Positions 6,152 through 8,247 of a DNA stretch of 8,247 nucleotides are shown one piece after another (within the stretch, counting starts at the first letter, position 1; the number at the start of each line of letters is the position of its first letter). A model generated the notes under the pieces. The model searched no databases. It worked only from the letters and a program-made list of their open reading frames with translations, and was not told the origin of the DNA. The DNA is from Candidatus Wallbacteria bacterium (lineage in GTDB: Bacteria > Muiribacteriota > JAQTZZ01). The translations under genes were made by a program, and so were the position numbers. The DNA lies in the NCBI GenBank assembly GCA_028711905.1, contig JAQTRI010000144.1, forward strand, positions 1 to 8,247. The letters run 5' to 3'.

Positions 6152-8107
6152 ATGTCTGGAATCATGACTGTCAGGCTGTCAGTTCTCGCTCCTGCCGGAG
6201 CAGTCCATGATTTCAACTCTGATCAGATCATTATCGGAAAGTCTGCGGATTGTGATCTGGTGCTCCAATGCTCCGGTGTTTCTAAAAAACACGCCTGCCT
6301 TTTCCGTGACGAAACCGGCTTTTTGATCCGGGACATGGAAAGCACTACCGGAACCAGAGTCAACAAGAAGGACATCCGCGGGTTGTCAGCCAGGCTGGAA
6401 CATGATGACCTGATCGAGATCGGCGAAGCTACTCTGCGGTTTGAATCCAGTCAGGGCGCGTCCCCTGTGACTGTATCCGGATCAGAATCCAGAACTGGTG
6501 CCCAAAAGTTTCTTTGCTTACTGGCTGAAATGCCTCCGGACGCGCTGATGGTTGAGATACTTACACACTTTCAAACCGTGATGGGAGTAGATAATGCGGT
6601 AATTCTCGTCAAAAGCCTGTATTCAGAAGAGTTGTTTCCTTTTTTTAACCTGCAGGGGCGGATCAGAACACATGTGCTGCCGGCCCTCAGAATTTCGAAA
6701 ACGCTTTCGTACAAGTCCTTTAACGAAGCAACCCCGCTGCTTTTGACCAATGCTCAGCGCAACAAAGAGTTTTCCACCACTTCGAGCATTGTGTCTTTCA
6801 ACATCTGTTCAGTACTGATCTTTCCGCTGGTTCTCAATAAAAATACCCTTGGAGTGCTTTACCTCAGCTCAGTATCAACCCGCCTCAGCAAAGCCGACCT
6901 GATCATGGTTGAGAATCTGGCCCCGGTTATATCACTGCTATCTATGAACCTCATGTTGCGTAATGATGAGAAAGAAGAAAAAAAAGAAACCCCTGATTTC
7001 GATAATGTCGTCCAAATCAAAAGCATCATCGATAAAATTCAGCAGAGCGACAGGGAAAAAGTGAGATGGCACATCCCCATGCGCAAAGAAACTCAGGTCA
7101 AAAGCGGTCAGATCATTGGTGAGTTTTCCGCCTCTGACCTTCTATCCCTGCAACAGTTCCATCATTCATCGCTATTTTTCGATATGCTCAAAAAAGTGGT
7201 AGTGGCCCGCAGTAACGGCCTGGCAATGCCAACTGACGAGAGTGTCGTTTTCAAGAAGTTTTTTCAGTACAAGGGAGACATTGATAAAAAAATGGGACCG
7301 ATCAATTTCGACGGGCAGATCCAGGTTCTAGGAGAAATCGACAGCACCCATGCCATTCAGTGCCTTTATGATCTTGAAGTTTCGGGTAAGGTCAGGCACT
7401 CGAATCTGACATCCCTGCTCGGTGGAATATCAGTCAAGAGCTATGTGCTTGGCGAAGGTAAAAATGTGGTCAAAGCGCTCGGGAATATCGCTATTTCGTC
7501 TCCTTACAACACCTATCTGAAAACATTCAGCAATGTTATTGTGGACACTAATCTTCTCGGCACAGTGATCAACGCCTCGCAGACAGTACTCATCGACTGC
7601 AAGGGTCGCTTTGAGGATAACATCATCTCTGCGGGTCAGAAGATACACATCAAAAAAATCCCTTCAAGGGAAAACTACGGCTATCTGGAGCTCAAGATCA
7701 ACAGCAGCGAATCTTTAGCTGAAGTCATCAGGGAGCGTAACACAGCTGCTCTAGAATACTCCAGAATTTCGGACCTTTTGAATCGTAACAGACCACTGTA
7801 TGATCAGATTATCGGGAACCCGAAAGTTTTGGACCATGTCAGACAAAGCCGCCACGAAGCTCTGACCGGGGAGGTAAAAAAATTTCTCAAGCTCCAGAGA
7901 GAAGAAACTTTTCTGCGTGAAAAAATCCTGATTATTTCTGATATCATCCGTTCCTTCAAAACCTTCAAGCCGGAAATAATAGTCGAGGACAAGCTTCCTC
8001 CAGGAACAACTGTTTTTATCAACGGAGCCTGCTTAGAACTCGAGTCTCTTTGCACTCGCACAGTTTTCCGGGAAGAAAATGGACAAGTGGTCCAATTCAA
8101 ACTTTGA
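6152..8107 (+). CDS. FHA-GAF-FapA-like (DUF342-like) multidomain protein
   Basis: 651 residues from the ATG at 6152; an ATG at 6164 (647 residues) is equally possible, and neither has a strong Shine-Dalgarno sequence. Residues about 5-100 are a forkhead-associated domain: IIIGKSADCDLVL, GVSKKHA, then TTGTRVN. Phosphothreonine-binding S44, H47 and N71 are present, but the usual GR arginine is lysine (K30). Residues about 118-265 resemble a GAF domain (HFQTVMGVDNAVILV, SVLIFPLVLNKNTLGVLYLS). A charged linker (NDEKEEKKE) follows. Residues about 370-515 look like the repetitive beta-helix of FapA/DUF342 proteins (YKGDIDKKMGPINFDGQIQV, LGEID, EVSGKV, ALGNIAIS, CKGRFEDNIISAGQKIHI). A helical, probably coiled-coil segment (about 520-610) and a small beta tail (FINGACLELESLCTRTVF) close the protein, as in FapA. 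No signal peptide or transmembrane helix is seen, so it is probably cytoplasmic. I infer a phosphorylation-responsive scaffold; FapA itself is tied to flagellar assembly, but no flagellar gene is visible here. The FHA call is very sure, the FapA-like call good and the GAF call moderate. Confidence 0.88.
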   Translation: MSGIMTVRLSVLAPAGAVHDFNSDQIIIGKSADCDLVLQCSGVSKKHACLFRDETGFLIRDMESTTGTRVNKKDIRGLSARLEHDDLIEIGEATLRFESSQGASPVTVSGSESRTGAQKFLCLLAEMPPDALMVEILTHFQTVMGVDNAVILVKSLYSEELFPFFNLQGRIRTHVLPALRISKTLSYKSFNEATPLLLTNAQRNKEFSTTSSIVSFNICSVLIFPLVLNKNTLGVLYLSSVSTRLSKADLIMVENLAPVISLLSMNLMLRNDEKEEKKETPDFDNVVQIKSIIDKIQQSDREKVRWHIPMRKETQVKSGQIIGEFSASDLLSLQQFHHSSLFFDMLKKVVVARSNGLAMPTDESVVFKKFFQYKGDIDKKMGPINFDGQIQVLGEIDSTHAIQCLYDLEVSGKVRHSNLTSLLGGISVKSYVLGEGKNVVKALGNIAISSPYNTYLKTFSNVIVDTNLLGTVINASQTVLIDCKGRFEDNIISAGQKIHIKKIPSRENYGYLELKINSSESLAEVIRERNTAALEYSRISDLLNRNRPLYDQIIGNPKVLDHVRQSRHEALTGEVKKFLKLQREETFLREKILIISDIIRSFKTFKPEIIVEDKLPPGTTVFINGACLELESLCTRTVFREENGQVVQFKL

Positions 8108-8247
8108 AACCGGATGAAACTACCTTTGACTTTGAAGTGTGAAATCAGACGCTGACATGAACAACTTATGATATAGATCCGTTTTCCCGCATGAAATCTC
8201 TGATCAAATGCATCAGAAACAAACCCACAATAATAAAAAGAATGACC

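Noticed and set aside
8108..8190. Search for a terminator or promoter after the FHA gene
   Set aside because: No stable hairpin with a T-run was seen, and CTGACA near 8150 has no -10 box at proper spacing.
8191..8247. ATG at 8191 with 19 codons open to the window end
   Set aside because: No Shine-Dalgarno sequence precedes it and the stretch is too short to judge. It may be the start of a further gene, but the window cannot show this.
1..8247. CRISPR arrays, tRNA or rRNA genes, insertion sequences and long direct repeats
   Set aside because: None was seen on reading both strands; coding regions cover nearly the whole window.

Overview
The window holds two divergent gene blocks that meet at about 5813-5979. 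GC content looks moderate, roughly 45-50% by eye. The left block runs on the minus strand: a UvrD/PcrA-family helicase-like protein interrupted by an intein, then 73 bases later a PolC-type DNA polymerase III alpha subunit whose 3' end lies beyond base 1. The right block runs on the plus strand: a 49-residue zinc-ribbon protein, then a large FHA-GAF-FapA-like (DUF342-like) protein. The last 140 bases carry no gene I can support.

PolC is typical of Firmicutes, Tenericutes, Fusobacteria, Thermotogae and some candidate phyla, and is not the usual replicase of Proteobacteria or Actinobacteria. Together with a FapA-like protein fused to signalling domains, this suggests an uncultured, non-proteobacterial lineage. 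I cannot name the phylum; groups such as Wallbacteria or Riflebacteria are only a guess.

Three things stand out. First, the helicase-like protein keeps the PcrA fold landmarks, the Walker A lysine and the C-terminal Tudor-like domain. Motifs Ia, Ib, II, III, V and VI have lost most of their signature residues, including the motif II glutamate and the motif VI arginine. It looks like a UvrD-family protein that may bind ATP but no longer unwinds DNA, yet it carries an intein with every splicing residue intact, placed in the former motif III. Second, this PolC lacks the proofreading exonuclease normally inserted in its PHP domain; the two halves of PHP are joined by a linker of about ten residues. 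Third, the zinc-ribbon ORF ends in CTT TGA, the same slippery stop used by the prfB (RF2) frameshift. A +1 shift there would enter the FHA frame directly and make a zinc-ribbon-FHA-GAF-FapA protein.

How they may work together (inference): the minus-strand pair may link replication with a non-catalytic, possibly RNA-polymerase-contacting PcrA relative. The plus-strand pair looks like a signalling or scaffold protein that reads phosphothreonine through FHA and carries a beta-helix output domain. Nothing in the sequence directly links the two blocks.
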